In this document: one piece after another, positions 19,001 through 28,056 of the stretch
Layout: every line of letters begins with the position of its first letter
Position numbering within the stretch: position 1 is the first letter of the stretch
From: Hyphococcus flavus
Lineage (GTDB): Bacteria > Pseudomonadota > Alphaproteobacteria > Caulobacterales > Parvularculaceae
Reading direction: 5' to 3'
Assembly: GCF_028748065.1 (NCBI RefSeq)
Contig: NZ_CP118166.1
Coordinates: 821,501-885,500, forward strand
Length of the DNA: 64,000 nucleotides
Translations under genes and position numbers: made by a program
Notes under the pieces: generated by a model
Told to the model about the DNA's origin: nothing
Seen by the model: only the letters and a program-made list of their open reading frames with translations
Databases searched by the model: none

Positions 19001-19507
19001 TTAAGCGCCAACGCTCTGAAGAGTCGTTGTCGAATTCCGGTTGAGCGACCAGGCCGCTTCGGTCGAACGCGGATCAATCGGGCGCTCTTTACCGTAAGAA
19101 ACGGTTGTAATGCGTGAAGCATCAACGCCGAGGCTTACGAGATAGGATTTCGCTGCTTCCGCGCGGCGTGCGCCGAGAGCGAGGTTGTATTCACGCGTGC
19201 CGCGCTCGTCGCAGTTCCCAGCGACCATAACGCGCGCTTCAGGATATTCCTTCAGCCATGCAGCCTGCTTGGCAAGCGTTGATTGCGCCTGCGGCGTCAG
19301 CGTGTACTGATCATAGGCGAAGAAAACGCGGTGTCCCGCAGAGTTCTCAAGGTCAGCCTGACTTCCCGGAACTGGTCCGACTGGCTGTGCGCCAGCATTG
19401 GTGTCAGCGCCGGCAGTCGTGTCGATATCCGGGTTGTTATTGCTTGCACATGCGGAAAGCAGCGCCACCGACGCAAAAACCCCCGCGATTTTCATCATTT
19501 TATTCAT
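19001..19507 (-). CDS. pal: Peptidoglycan-associated lipoprotein Pal
   Basis: Outer-membrane lipoprotein binding peptidoglycan and TolB. I use the ATG at 19507, which gives 168 residues with a lipoprotein signal and lipobox LLSAC (Cys20); the open frame extends 42 residues upstream but without signal features. The C-terminal OmpA-like domain is canonical: VFFAYDQYTLTPQAQ, then NCDERGTREYNLALGARRA, with the diaminopimelate-binding Asp and Arg. Confidence 0.96.
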   Translation of the reverse strand: MNKMMKIAGVFASVALLSACASNNNPDIDTTAGADTNAGAQPVGPVPGSQADLENSAGHRVFFAYDQYTLTPQAQSTLAKQAAWLKEYPEARVMVAGNCDERGTREYNLALGARRAEAAKSYLVSLGVDASRITTVSYGKERPIDPRSTEAAWSLNRNSTTTLQSVGA

Positions 19508-19808
19508 AGCTCTTTGCTCCACTTCCCCAGTTTGCGGTTTCAAATCGTCAAACTGTTCTGTCCGGCCGGCGGGACCGCCCCCACTTCTCAGCCTCTGTCG
19601 TTTCGTTTCTCCGCAACGCCTGCGGGCGTACAAACACTGCGGAATTATTATTTCCCCCGCCTTACAAATCGGTATCGGTTAAATCCCAAAATTTAACCAA
19701 TGTATGAATCGTAGCGAGACACGCGCCAGCAATCAAGAACGACTGTTCCGGCGGGAAAATGAAATTTCAGTTACGATCCGTTCGAATTTTCTCCCAAGTT
19801 CGAGGGGT
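19508..19808. other. Gap between tolB and pal
   Basis: Three hundred bases without a supported gene. The open frames that cross it read as low-complexity and have no start signals. It may hold a pal promoter; I see no clear hairpin or repeat. Confidence 0.4.
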
Positions 19809-21137
19809 TTAGGGCAATAACGGCGACCAGGCGGGGTCAGAAGCATCGCCAGGGGTTCGCACGCGCCGCAAATTTCTGCCCGTCAAATCCACTGACCAGA
19901 GCGATGTATCGCCGCCTGAGCCGTCCCGACGGGTCGGCGTCTGGCGATAAAACATCAGCACGCGGCCATTAGGCGACCAGGTGGGGCCTTCCTCAAGAAA
20001 GCTTTCCGTCAACAGACGTTCGCCGCTGCCGTCCGGCCGAATAACGCCGATATAAAAGCGCCCCTGATAGGAACGGGTAAAGGCGATCAAGTCTCCGCGG
20101 GGGCTCCAGACCGGAGTCTGATACTGCCCCTGGCCGAACGTAATTCTCTTTTGATCGGAACCGTCAGCGTTCATCACATAAATCTGCTGCGATCCGCCGC
20201 GGTCGGAGGTGAACGCAATCCGGCGCCCGTCAGGCGACATAGTCGGCGACGTATCGATCGCGACGTTGCTGGTCAGGCGCGTAAGCTGGCGCGTCGACAA
20301 ATCCATCTTGAAGACGTCGGAATTGCCGTTCCGCTCCATAGACATGATCACCTGGCGCCCGTCTGGCGAAAAGCGTGGGGCGAAAGTCATGCCCCGGAAC
20401 GTTCCAAGCTGCTCCTGCTCGCCCGTCTCGATGTTGAACAGGTAAACCTGACCCGGGCGATTATCGAACAACGCCATGTAGGTGATCTGTTGCTGGGTCG
20501 GAGAGAAGCGCGGCGTCAGCACCTGATAGCCAAGGCCGTCTGTCAGCGGAATCGGATTGGCGCCATCCTGATCCATGATCATCAATCGCTTGGTCTTGTT
20601 TTCTTTCGGTCCCGTTTCATGAACGAACACAACACGGGTATCAAAATACCCTTCCTCGCCCGTCAGCGCTTTATAAACAAAGTCCGAAACCTTGTGCGCC
20701 GCACGGCGCCAGTTGTCGGCAGGCGTTTTGAAGGCGACAGCGGCGAGCTGTTCATCGGAATAAACGTCCCAGACGCGAGTTGCGACCTGAATGCGGCCAT
20801 CGGGAAGCTCCTCGACCTCACCCACCACCAGCACTTGCGCATTAATGATGCGCCAGTCGGCAAAACGCGGGCGAACATTCACGCTGTCCGGCTTTTCGAT
20901 ATAGGCGCGTTGGTCGATCACCTGAAACAGCCCGGACCGGTCCAGGTCGTTCATAATCACGCCTGTGATGTCGCGGCCGAGGCCGGTTGTTTCCGCCGCG
21001 GCGCCAAGGAAGTCCGGCACCGCAATCGGCATCGGATCGACATTGCCTTGCGTGATGTCGATCTCTACCCGCGCAAATGCAGGATTCGCCAAGCCAGCGA
21101 TGAAAACCGTCAGGAGAATTGTCAAAATCTTTTTCAT
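19809..21137 (-). CDS. tolB: Tol-Pal system protein TolB
   Basis: Periplasmic beta-propeller that shuttles between TolA and Pal. 442 residues, signal peptide about 1-22 (ending PAFA), an N-terminal alpha/beta domain ([19 protein letters not shown]), and a six-bladed propeller with repeated PD40 strands of the type [27 protein letters not shown] and [11 protein letters not shown]. Ends [20 protein letters not shown]. Part of the tolQ-tolR-tolA-tolB set, 38 bases downstream of tolA. Confidence 0.97.
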   Translation of the reverse strand: MKKILTILLTVFIAGLANPAFARVEIDITQGNVDPMPIAVPDFLGAAAETTGLGRDITGVIMNDLDRSGLFQVIDQRAYIEKPDSVNVRPRFADWRIINAQVLVVGEVEELPDGRIQVATRVWDVYSDEQLAAVAFKTPADNWRRAAHKVSDFVYKALTGEEGYFDTRVVFVHETGPKENKTKRLMIMDQDGANPIPLTDGLGYQVLTPRFSPTQQQITYMALFDNRPGQVYLFNIETGEQEQLGTFRGMTFAPRFSPDGRQVIMSMERNGNSDVFKMDLSTRQLTRLTSNVAIDTSPTMSPDGRRIAFTSDRGGSQQIYVMNADGSDQKRITFGQGQYQTPVWSPRGDLIAFTRSYQGRFYIGVIRPDGSGERLLTESFLEEGPTWSPNGRVLMFYRQTPTRRDGSGGDTSLWSVDLTGRNLRRVRTPGDASDPAWSPLLP

Positions 21138-21175
21138 GTCGCTACTCTCTTTCAGGCCCCCTGAAATTTTTCAAC

Positions 21176-22048
21176 TTAAAACCCAACCATATCGCTCGGA
21201 TTGAAATGGAAGGTGAAGTCTTTCCATGTCTCATATCGGTCTTCCGGCAGGAAATCATAAGGTGCGCATTTCACAATTGCGCTGATCGCTTCGCGTTCCG
21301 CCACTTTCCAGAATCTGTTGCCCGATAGATTGATTTGCATTGCATTCGCCACGCGCGGCCGAGAAACTAGCGAACCATCGCGATTAAGCTCGAACTCAAT
21401 CGTCACGATCAGTTTTTCCGGTTCCGGCGCGCCGATGATGGCGCTTGTATTCCAACAGTCTTTTAGCGCCGCCTTCAGCTTCGCTTCATTGCTGGCGGTC
21501 AGGCGGTCGCCCGCACCAACAGCGCGGCGCGCCTGATCGGCTGTTTCAACAGTTTGAGAAGGCGCGTCACTTGAGCGTTGCGTGTTTTCGTTCTCTTTTT
21601 CTTTGTCAATCAGTTGCGAAAGAGCGTCCAAATCGAGTTCAGCATTCTGCTGGGGTGTGACAGCAGGCGTCTCTTTGGGCGGCTCCTGTCGTTCCTCAGG
21701 CTGCGTATCTGGCGTCTCATCAATCGGATCGGCTGCTTTTTCTACAACCACTTCCTCTGGCTCAGGCGGTGCCGCTGGCTCAGCCCGCGCAACCCGCTCT
21801 TCTACTGGCGCGGGCGGCTCTTCTTCCGGGTCCGGCAAGTCAGGTTCCTCGATCTCTTCTTCCTCAGGCTCTGGCCGCGCTGCGGGAACACTCGTTTTCA
21901 AGTCAAGCTCGGCTTCGCGGATGAGCTCCAACGGCACATAGGGCTCGGACTCAAATGTCGGGCGCACGCTGAACGGCAACAGGTCAAGATACACAACGCT
22001 GACAATCGCGATGTGAAACAGAACCGAAGCAAGAACGCCAAAACGCAT
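21176..22048 (-). CDS. tolA: TolA-type energy transducer
   Basis: Inner-membrane protein linking TolQR to Pal/TolB. 290 residues: N-terminal membrane anchor about 3-25, a long Glu/Pro-rich middle (about 60-140), then a C-terminal globular domain (KAALKDCWNTSAIIGAPEPE, FELNRDGSLVSRPRV) of the TolA/TonB_C type. The middle is Pro-Glu-rich rather than the Ala/Lys helix of E. coli TolA, as is common in alphaproteobacteria. 38 bases separate it from tolR. Confidence 0.92.
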   Translation of the reverse strand: MRFGVLASVLFHIAIVSVVYLDLLPFSVRPTFESEPYVPLELIREAELDLKTSVPAARPEPEEEEIEEPDLPDPEEEPPAPVEERVARAEPAAPPEPEEVVVEKAADPIDETPDTQPEERQEPPKETPAVTPQQNAELDLDALSQLIDKEKENENTQRSSDAPSQTVETADQARRAVGAGDRLTASNEAKLKAALKDCWNTSAIIGAPEPEKLIVTIEFELNRDGSLVSRPRVANAMQINLSGNRFWKVAEREAISAIVKCAPYDFLPEDRYETWKDFTFHFNPSDMVGF

Positions 22049-22086
22049 GAACCTGGGGACCTTAGTTTACAAACCGTCCGTATGCG

Positions 22087-22521
22087 TCACTGCAGCTCGG
22101 GATCGGTCACCAGACCGATGCGCCGAAACCCTGCAGCGTTAATTCGCCCCATGACGCGCACGACATCGCCATAGGCTCTGTTCTGATCGCCGCGAATGAA
22201 AATCCGCTGATCGTACCCTGCGACCGCCACCGCCTCGAGATGCGGCACGAGATTTTCGTATTCAACCGCCGTTTCCTGAACGAATATCGTACCGTCAGCG
22301 GAAACCGTAACTGTCAACGGCTCGCCTGTATCCTGGATCGGGTTCGCAGCCGTTTCAGGCAGGTCGACGGAAACGCCGACCGTCAACAGCGGCGCAGCCA
22401 CCATAAAAACGATCAGCAGCACCAGCATGACGTCCACGAAAGGCGTGACGTTGATTTCCGCCATGTGCCGCGTGCGGCCGGGACGATGACGCCCGCCGCC
22501 GGGATTGAGATTAGCGCCCAT
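22087..22521 (-). CDS. tolR: Tol-Pal protein TolR
   Basis: ExbD/TolR stator protein of 144 residues. One membrane segment about 26-47 carries the proton-path Asp30 (NVTPFVDVMLVLLIVFMV). The periplasmic part has the ExbD pattern IFIRGDQNRAYGDVVRVMG. Its ATG overlaps the tolQ stop by one base (TAATG), so translation is coupled. Confidence 0.96.
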   Translation of the reverse strand: MGANLNPGGGRHRPGRTRHMAEINVTPFVDVMLVLLIVFMVAAPLLTVGVSVDLPETAANPIQDTGEPLTVTVSADGTIFVQETAVEYENLVPHLEAVAVAGYDQRIFIRGDQNRAYGDVVRVMGRINAAGFRRIGLVTDPELQ

Positions 22522-23234
22522 TAGCGCGCCCTCTCATCAAGCTGGCGTGAGAGGATGGCTGAGAATTCGTCAGCAAAACCCTGCAGGCGCACAGCGTAGG
22601 AGTTGAGCGCCGAAGAATAGCGGTTGTAGCCAACCACCGCCGGGATCGCAGCGAGAAGACCAAGCGCCGTAGCAAACAGCGCTTCGGCGATGCCCGGCGC
22701 CACAACGGCGAGGTTGGTGTCTTTCGTCAGCGCAATAGCCTGAAACGCGTTCATGATGCCCCAGACCGTACCGAGCAGACCGACAAACGGCGCCGCAGAG
22801 CCAACAGTCGCCAGAACACCGAGATTGCTTTCCGCTTTTTCAAGCTCGCGCGAGACGGAAACATTCAAAATCTTATCGATGCGGTCGCGCGCCGAAACCG
22901 CCAGCGCGCCAGAGGCGCCGCCCTTGGATGAACTCCATTCTTCCATGGCGGCGGCAAAGACACGCGCCATCGGATGGTCCTGACGATCGCGCATTTTGCG
23001 ATAAAGCTCGTCAAGCGGCTTTCCTGACCAGAACTGATCTTCAAACTTGTTGGACTTCGACTTCAGCCGGCCAAAGGTCAGCGATTTGTCGATGATGACC
23101 GCCCAGGACCAGATCGACGAGATCACAAGAATGCCCATGACTGTTTTCACCACCGGGTCGGCGCGCAGAAACAAGCTCCAGAGGCTGAAATCGGCTCCAA
23201 TCCCTGAAGCGGCGCTTACGACTTCTGTTTCCAT
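22521..23234 (-). CDS. tolQ: Tol-Pal protein TolQ
   Basis: MotA/TolQ/ExbB proton-channel protein; uses the proton gradient to drive TolA. I use the ATG at 23234 (237 residues), because the upstream 33 codons of the open frame look non-coding and GGGGATAC lies before this ATG. Three membrane segments, near 30-48, 130-150 and 170-192, with the conserved VGSAAPFVGLLGTVWGIMNAF and AEALFATALGLLAAIPAVVGYN. Confidence 0.96.
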   Translation of the reverse strand: METEVVSAASGIGADFSLWSLFLRADPVVKTVMGILVISSIWSWAVIIDKSLTFGRLKSKSNKFEDQFWSGKPLDELYRKMRDRQDHPMARVFAAAMEEWSSSKGGASGALAVSARDRIDKILNVSVSRELEKAESNLGVLATVGSAAPFVGLLGTVWGIMNAFQAIALTKDTNLAVVAPGIAEALFATALGLLAAIPAVVGYNRYSSALNSYAVRLQGFADEFSAILSRQLDERAR

Positions 23235-23495
23235 TATCTTTTGTATCCCCTGATACTTTCCGCCGACGGGAGCGGGACTTTTAAAACCTAACCAACATTC
23301 GCAGCGACAGGCATTTCGCCAAATTCGACACAAACGACTCTAATGCGCGCTTAAAGCCCCGCGCCGGGCGTTTTCATGGTTAACACCGAACGGATTAGCT
23401 TTTAATCCCCTTTGGGCGGGAAATTGGGCATTTACGCGGCTTTGAAAAGACTTACCGGCCGGATTGCGAAAGTTTAATCCCGGCTTAACAAAAGC
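23235..23495. other. Gap between ybgC and tolQ
   Basis: 261 bases, AT-richer than its flanks, likely holding the tolQ promoter. Several short TTAA-containing stretches are seen but no hairpin or gene. Confidence 0.35.
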
Positions 23496-23927
23496 TTAAC
23501 GGCTTTCACGGGATTTGGCGCTCTTTCCGAAGCGGTCAATTATTTCACCAGGAAGGCGGCGCGGGCGCCCCGAGAGGCTCATGCACGCCGCCTCAACCTC
23601 AGCGCGCGCGATCAGGATTTTCTCCCGCCATATCTCCTGAGCGAGGAACATGCGCGCGCCTTTCGCCTCCAGAAAACGGGTGCGCACCTCAAGCAGATCG
23701 TCAATTTTCGCCGGCGCGATCCATTCCGTCGTCATCTTGCGGACCGCAAAGGCGAGCGGCTCCTCGCGCTCGAGCATGTCTGAATGATTAACGCCCACCG
23801 CCCTCAAGGCCTCCGTTCGGCCACGTTCAAAAAACTTGAGATAAGCCGCATGATAAACGACGCCGGAAAAATCCGTGTCTTCGTAATAGATGCGGACTGT
23901 CAAAAGGTGTGTGCGTTGCTCTGTCAT
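23496..23927 (-). CDS. ybgC: Tol-Pal-associated acyl-CoA thioesterase
   Basis: Hotdog-fold 4-hydroxybenzoyl-CoA-thioesterase-like protein of 143 residues encoded next to tol genes in most proteobacteria. The active-site segment YYEDTDFSGVVYHAAYLKFFERGRTE, with its catalytic Asp, is at the N-terminus. The start is the ATG at 23927 (MTEQRTH); the open frame continues 78 codons upstream but overlaps the divergent GT61 gene. Separated from tolQ by 261 bases. Confidence 0.93.
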   Translation of the reverse strand: MTEQRTHLLTVRIYYEDTDFSGVVYHAAYLKFFERGRTEALRAVGVNHSDMLEREEPLAFAVRKMTTEWIAPAKIDDLLEVRTRFLEAKGARMFLAQEIWREKILIARAEVEAACMSLSGRPRRLPGEIIDRFGKSAKSRESR

Positions 23928-23988
23928 GCCCCATATTGGCGGCAGTCGCGCTTGCGCTGCAAGGAAAAGGCGCCGTAGCAAGTCGCCC

Positions 23989-25038
23989 ATGAAAGTCCTT
24001 GGCAATCTCGATTGGCGCCACCCGCTGGTGCGTGCGCGGGTTATGGTCGCGCGGCCCTTGCAAAACGCCCTTGCCAACGCCGGGCTGTGGCGGCGCCCGG
24101 CTGCGCAAGAGCGGGAGATTATCCAGGCTGACGCGGTTCCGGTGTCGGGCGACCGCACCATCCAGCACCGGCTCGTCTACAAGCATCCGCGCCCGGAATA
24201 TCTTGACGTGGAGAGTGTACTCTACACCCCTTCGGGGCTAGCAGTCTCCAACGGAAAATATGTAGCGCAATATTCGATCCGCCCGCCTTCGACGGCGGAG
24301 ATTTTCACCACGCCGCGCAACGTAAATGCAAAGAAGATCAGCAAAGGCACGCTGATCGAAACTGAAACGCCTTACACTTATGGTGATTGGGTCGGAGACT
24401 ATGTTCTCTCGCTTGTCACGACCGAAAACATCATCGAACCCCTGATCCTGCCTTCATTTCTTGCGGCAAAGTCATATGTCATCCGCGACGTGGAAGCGCT
24501 GGGCGTCAATTATGTGATCGCAGATGAACCGCTTCAAATTGATAACGCGCGTATTATCCGCAAGCGCGTTCCGAGTTATTACTGGGGACCGGACGAAGTT
24601 GCGGCCTATCGCAACAAGTTCGGCGTGACACCGCCGCCGGCGAAGAAAGGCTCCATCCTTTATCTCGCCCGCTTCGATACTGTCAGCGAAGCGGCGCAGC
24701 GCGATTATCCGTCAGAAGACGTTGCCGACATCGTCCGTTCTCTGGGCGGCGAAGTGTTTGACACGCGCGGCGCCTCGCCCGAAGCATTCAACGTACTGGC
24801 TTCAAAGATGGAAACGGTGATCGCCGATCAGGGATCAGCAGTTTTTGGCGTCATGCATTCGCAAACAAAAAACGTGATTGAACTGGCGCAGGATGACTGG
24901 TGGCATAACGCCAATTTGTTCATCGCAAACGGCGCCGGCGTTCAGAACTACGCGGTCATCCATATCTATAACAAAACCAGGGATGATCTGCGCCAACGCA
25001 TCGAAGGACACCTGCGCGAGTTCGGCGCGTTAGCGTGA
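23989..25038 (+). CDS. GT61-like (DUF563) glycosyltransferase family protein
   Basis: 349 residues. The C-terminal half follows the DUF563/GT61 plan: ILYLARFDTVSEAAQRDYPSE, an acid-rich helix, then VIADQGSAVFGVMHSQTKNVIEL, the position where family members carry HGAGLTN. The last motif is diverged (DQGSAVFG). Start ATG 23989; upstream codons in frame overlap ybgC and look non-coding. It is the only plus-strand gene inside a long minus-strand block and sits divergent to ybgC with 61 bases between. Acceptor and sugar are unknown; surface polysaccharide is a guess. Confidence 0.7.
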   Translation: MKVLGNLDWRHPLVRARVMVARPLQNALANAGLWRRPAAQEREIIQADAVPVSGDRTIQHRLVYKHPRPEYLDVESVLYTPSGLAVSNGKYVAQYSIRPPSTAEIFTTPRNVNAKKISKGTLIETETPYTYGDWVGDYVLSLVTTENIIEPLILPSFLAAKSYVIRDVEALGVNYVIADEPLQIDNARIIRKRVPSYYWGPDEVAAYRNKFGVTPPPAKKGSILYLARFDTVSEAAQRDYPSEDVADIVRSLGGEVFDTRGASPEAFNVLASKMETVIADQGSAVFGVMHSQTKNVIELAQDDWWHNANLFIANGAGVQNYAVIHIYNKTRDDLRQRIEGHLREFGALA

Positions 25039-25542
25039 ATAGATAATCATATTCTCGACCAGCGTCGTCGCGCCCTGACCGCTCATCCAGAACATGGCGA
25101 TCATGCCGAGGGTGAACATGGTCCACACCGCACCAAAAATTAAAAGGAACTTGATGGACTGGTTGACGCCGAAAGAAAGCACCGCACGTTCCGGCTTTGA
25201 CGGATCGTAGCGCACAGCAACCTGCGCTCCCGAAGGCAGGGCGTCATGAATATCGCGATGAAAGCCATGACTGGACGAGCCCGCATAACCAAATGCGATT
25301 TTCTTGCCCTCAATCTCGCGCCCATTGGCGTTGTAGGTGTAACGCACATCGGTGCGGTATGTCGTACTGCCCTCGCTGTCAGTGCTTGACGTGAAGTCCG
25401 ATGAAAGGATTGTTCCGGGCGTTGTCGGCCAGTTTTGCGCTTTGTGCGACATGTTGAGCGAATGCAGACCAAACCCGAGAATGCCGATCCCGACGGCCAG
25501 AAACAGCCCGAAAAACAGTGTCAGAAAAATCGATCCGCCCAT
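25030..25542 (-). CDS. DUF3592 membrane protein
   Basis: 170 residues with a hydrophobic helix at each end (about 5-28 and 130-152) and a beta-rich loop between: WPTTPGTILSSDF, YRTDVRYTYNANGREIEG, VRYDPSKPERAVL. This is the DUF3592 pattern, whose function is unknown. The 3' end overlaps the convergent GT61-like gene by 9 bases. Confidence 0.85.
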   Translation of the reverse strand: MGGSIFLTLFFGLFLAVGIGILGFGLHSLNMSHKAQNWPTTPGTILSSDFTSSTDSEGSTTYRTDVRYTYNANGREIEGKKIAFGYAGSSSHGFHRDIHDALPSGAQVAVRYDPSKPERAVLSFGVNQSIKFLLIFGAVWTMFTLGMIAMFWMSGQGATTLVENMIIYSR

Positions 25543-25617
25543 GGCGCGCCTCCCCGATTTGCGGTGAGAGATTAGTCTGAATTCGTCACTATTCGATGAC
25601 CAACTTTGTTAAACCGC

Positions 25618-25650
25618 TAACCCCGCGAAAGCCGGGATGAACGGGGTGAC
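25618..25650. repeat. REP-like hairpin sequence after ruvB
   Basis: CCCCG at 25621-25625 and CGGGG at 25642-25646 flank a CGCGAAAGCCGGGATG core. Such CGAAAG-centred palindromes are dispersed in many alphaproteobacterial genomes and often lie after stop codons. It could also end ruvB transcription on the minus strand. Only one copy is in the window. Confidence 0.3.
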
Positions 25651-25659
25651 TTTTGAAGC

Positions 25660-26694
25660 TTAGTCGAACAAATCATCAGCACCGTCCTTAGGCGCCGGCA
25701 GTCCCAAATGGGTCCAAGCGCTTTTGGACAGAACGCGGCCACGGGGCGTGCGCTGGATGAGACCCTGTTGGAGCAGGAAAGGTTCGATGACGTCTTCCAC
25801 CGCGTCGCGCGCTTCCGCCAAGGCCGCCGCAAGGGTTTCAACGCCCACGGGGCCGCCGCCGAAATGCTCCGCAATCAGACGAAGATAGCGCCGGTCGAGC
25901 GGATCGAGGCCGAGGCCGTCGATTTCAAGTCGACGCAAGGCTTTGTCTGCAACCTTGGCGTCGATGCAGCCGGCGTTCTCCACCGTCGCCACATCGCGCA
26001 CGCGTCTTAAAAGGCGTCCAGCGACACGAGGCGTGCCGCGCGCGCGGCGCGCAATTTCTGCGGCGCCGTCGGCGGACATATCAGCGGACAACAGCATCGC
26101 CCCGCGCACGATGATACGCGCAAGGTCTTTCTCGGAATAAAAATCGAGCCGTACCGGGATGCCGAACCGATCAAGCAGCGGCTTGGCGAGCAGCCCTGAG
26201 CGCGTCGTAGCGCCGATCAGCGTGAAGCGCGGCAGGTCGATGCGCACCGAACGCGCCGCCGGCCCCTCGCCAATGATGAGATCGAGGGCGTAATCCTCCA
26301 TCGCCGGGTAGAGCACTTCCTCCACCGCTGGCGACAGACGATGAATTTCATCGATGAAGAGAACATCGCCCGCTTCGAGGTTGGTGAGCAGAGCCGCAAG
26401 GTCGCCGGGCTTGGTAATCGCCGGACCGGACGTGGCGCGGAAATTAACGCCGAGTTCATTGGCGACAATCTGCGCCAGCGTCGTCTTGCCGAGCCCCGGC
26501 GGCCCGTGAAAGAGAACGTGATCGAGCGCTTCCGAACGAGCCTTCGCCGCCTGCACAAAAACGCGCAGATTATCTTTCGCACTCGGCTGACCAACAAAAT
26601 CATCAAGGCGCTTGGGACGCAGCGCAGCGTCAGCGTCTTCGGTCTTTCGTTCACCGTCAATCAACCGATCATTATCGTAAGCAGGCTCAGCCAT
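25660..26694 (-). CDS. ruvB: Holliday junction branch migration ATPase RuvB
   Basis: AAA+ motor that with RuvA migrates Holliday junctions. 344 residues: Walker A GPPGLGKT at 64-71, Walker [11 protein letters not shown] near 110, the arginine-finger region [17 protein letters not shown], and the C-terminal winged helix with [16 protein letters not shown]. The ATG is one base after the stop of the upstream hypothetical gene (sequence CTGATATGG) and has no Shine-Dalgarno of its own, so it seems translationally coupled to that gene rather than directly to ruvA as usual. Confidence 0.97.
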   Translation of the reverse strand: MAEPAYDNDRLIDGERKTEDADAALRPKRLDDFVGQPSAKDNLRVFVQAAKARSEALDHVLFHGPPGLGKTTLAQIVANELGVNFRATSGPAITKPGDLAALLTNLEAGDVLFIDEIHRLSPAVEEVLYPAMEDYALDLIIGEGPAARSVRIDLPRFTLIGATTRSGLLAKPLLDRFGIPVRLDFYSEKDLARIIVRGAMLLSADMSADGAAEIARRARGTPRVAGRLLRRVRDVATVENAGCIDAKVADKALRRLEIDGLGLDPLDRRYLRLIAEHFGGGPVGVETLAAALAEARDAVEDVIEPFLLQQGLIQRTPRGRVLSKSAWTHLGLPAPKDGADDLFD

Positions 26695-26695
26695 A

Positions 26696-27265
26696 TCAGC
26701 GATTCAAATCGAAAATTTCACGCGCTAAACGATGCAGGCTACTCACTCCACATACTGCTTCGACAGAATCGCGCGTAAGATGATAGGGATCAGCTAACTG
26801 TGCTAATTTTTTTTGAGAGTTTACCTCCATTTCTACCAGTTTTGATATCCGTACCATTTCGCAGTCATATCCGAGAAAAACCTTAGCATGCTCGGCCAAG
26901 GTTGCGCCGCCACCCAGCGCTCGAACTTGATCCAATGGATTCGCGCTTGCGCGAAAAAAATTCAAAGCTTCACTCAGCCCAGAGAAATTGGAATCGAACC
27001 GTTGCCTCTGCGCGGTGCCATATGACATATCAGAGGACCTTACATTTTCTGCTTTGGCCTTTGCCGCGTTCAGCAATATCGGCTTCTGCTTTTTCCATTT
27101 CTCGCGCACACGTCGAATAACACTATCGTCAAATATGCCGAGCTGTTTAGCAGCCGTTGCAAATTTTAGCTTAGGATTCTGATATACTAGCTGGGCAACT
27201 TTTTCTAAAGTTGCACTATCATCAATTCCTGAGCCAGTCGGCCGACCGCGTTTTCTTCTACTCAT
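26696..27265 (-). CDS. AT-rich gene inserted between ruvA and ruvB; putative DNA-binding protein
   Basis: 189 residues, not recognised. The first residues [13 protein letters not shown] contain an AT-hook-like RGRP core; the next 55 residues ([43 protein letters not shown]) read as a helix-turn-helix. The rest is predicted helical without familiar motifs. I use the ATG at 27265, with GGAG 6 bases upstream. A hand count gives about 46% G+C over 26701-27000 against about 63% over 26221-26520 inside ruvB. The gene interrupts an otherwise conserved operon and runs up to one base from ruvB, so ruvB expression must depend on it. Confidence 0.75.
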   Translation of the reverse strand: MSRRKRGRPTGSGIDDSATLEKVAQLVYQNPKLKFATAAKQLGIFDDSVIRRVREKWKKQKPILLNAAKAKAENVRSSDMSYGTAQRQRFDSNFSGLSEALNFFRASANPLDQVRALGGGATLAEHAKVFLGYDCEMVRISKLVEMEVNSQKKLAQLADPYHLTRDSVEAVCGVSSLHRLAREIFDLNR

Positions 27266-27423
27266 TTGCATCTCCAAAATTCAGCTTCATCAAAACGCTA
27301 AGGTCATGCGGACTTTGCTTCTAGGTATTTTAAATCGCGTCGCAAACTTTTTGCGGAAGCAAAATCATCTCTACAAAAACAAAGCGGAGAATAATTCCTA
27401 AGCGCTCTGATTTTTCCTCCGTT
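27266..27423. other. AT-rich gap after ruvA
   Basis: 158 bases as AT-rich as the following hypothetical gene. It may hold the promoter that drives the inserted gene and ruvB. I cannot define -35/-10 boxes with confidence. Confidence 0.3.
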
Positions 27424-28056
27424 TCACGCCGCCGCCAGTTCTTTCAGCGCCGCCTTGATCAGCGCTTCGACGCCCGGCTCGTCCATTGCTTCGGCCGCGC
27501 GAGCGACGGCTCGGCGCGCCTCTATCCCTTCATAGCCGAGATTGGCGAGAGCCGAGACAGCGTCAGCCTTTGCGCTAAGTGAAAGATCCGATGGCGCGAC
27601 GCCTGCGGCTTTCTTGCGCGCCGCCATGGCGATCACCTCGCCGGTCGATCCAGCAAGGGCGCCTGCTTTCGATTGCAATTCAGTGACAATGCGTTGCGCA
27701 AGTTTTTTACCGACGCCGTGCGCGCGGGAAATGGCCGTCACATCCTCCGCCGTTACGGCGTCATAAAGTTCGGAAGGCGTTAATACCTGCAGCATGGCGA
27801 GGGCGTGCTTGGCGCCAACCCCTTGCACGCTTTGCAGCAGACGGAATGCCTGACGTTCATTCTCCGACGGAAACCCGTAAAGCCGGATCAGATCCTCGCG
27901 CACCAGCGTTTCGATGGAGAGCGTTGCATCCTCACCCACTCCCATATCCTGCAACACGCGCGGGGCGGCGTAGATCTCATAGCCGACGCCGTTCACATCA
28001 ATCAGCGCGGTATCCTCAGAAATTGAGACTACTGAACCTTTCAGCCTGCCGATCAT
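27424..28056 (-). CDS. ruvA: Holliday junction binding protein RuvA
   Basis: Tetrameric junction-binding subunit. 210 residues: OB-fold domain (MIGRLKGSVVSI, VNGVGYEIYA), two helix-hairpin-helix motifs in the middle (QGVGAKHALAML and AHGVGKKLAQRIVTELQSK), and the C-terminal RuvB-contacting domain, ending ALIKAALKELAAA. The ATG follows the ruvC stop directly (TAGATG). Confidence 0.97.
   Translation of the reverse strand: MIGRLKGSVVSISEDTALIDVNGVGYEIYAAPRVLQDMGVGEDATLSIETLVREDLIRLYGFPSENERQAFRLLQSVQGVGAKHALAMLQVLTPSELYDAVTAEDVTAISRAHGVGKKLAQRIVTELQSKAGALAGSTGEVIAMAARKKAAGVAPSDLSLSAKADAVSALANLGYEGIEARRAVARAAEAMDEPGVEALIKAALKELAAA

Noticed and set aside
20151-21164. 337-codon open frame on the plus strand opposite tolB
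   Set aside because: It is a shadow of tolB: it has no start signal and no family features, and tolB itself is unmistakable.
23235-23333. N-terminal extension of tolQ
   Set aside because: The extra 33 residues are Cys/Arg-rich and not part of the TolQ family; the ATG at 23234 has a ribosome site.
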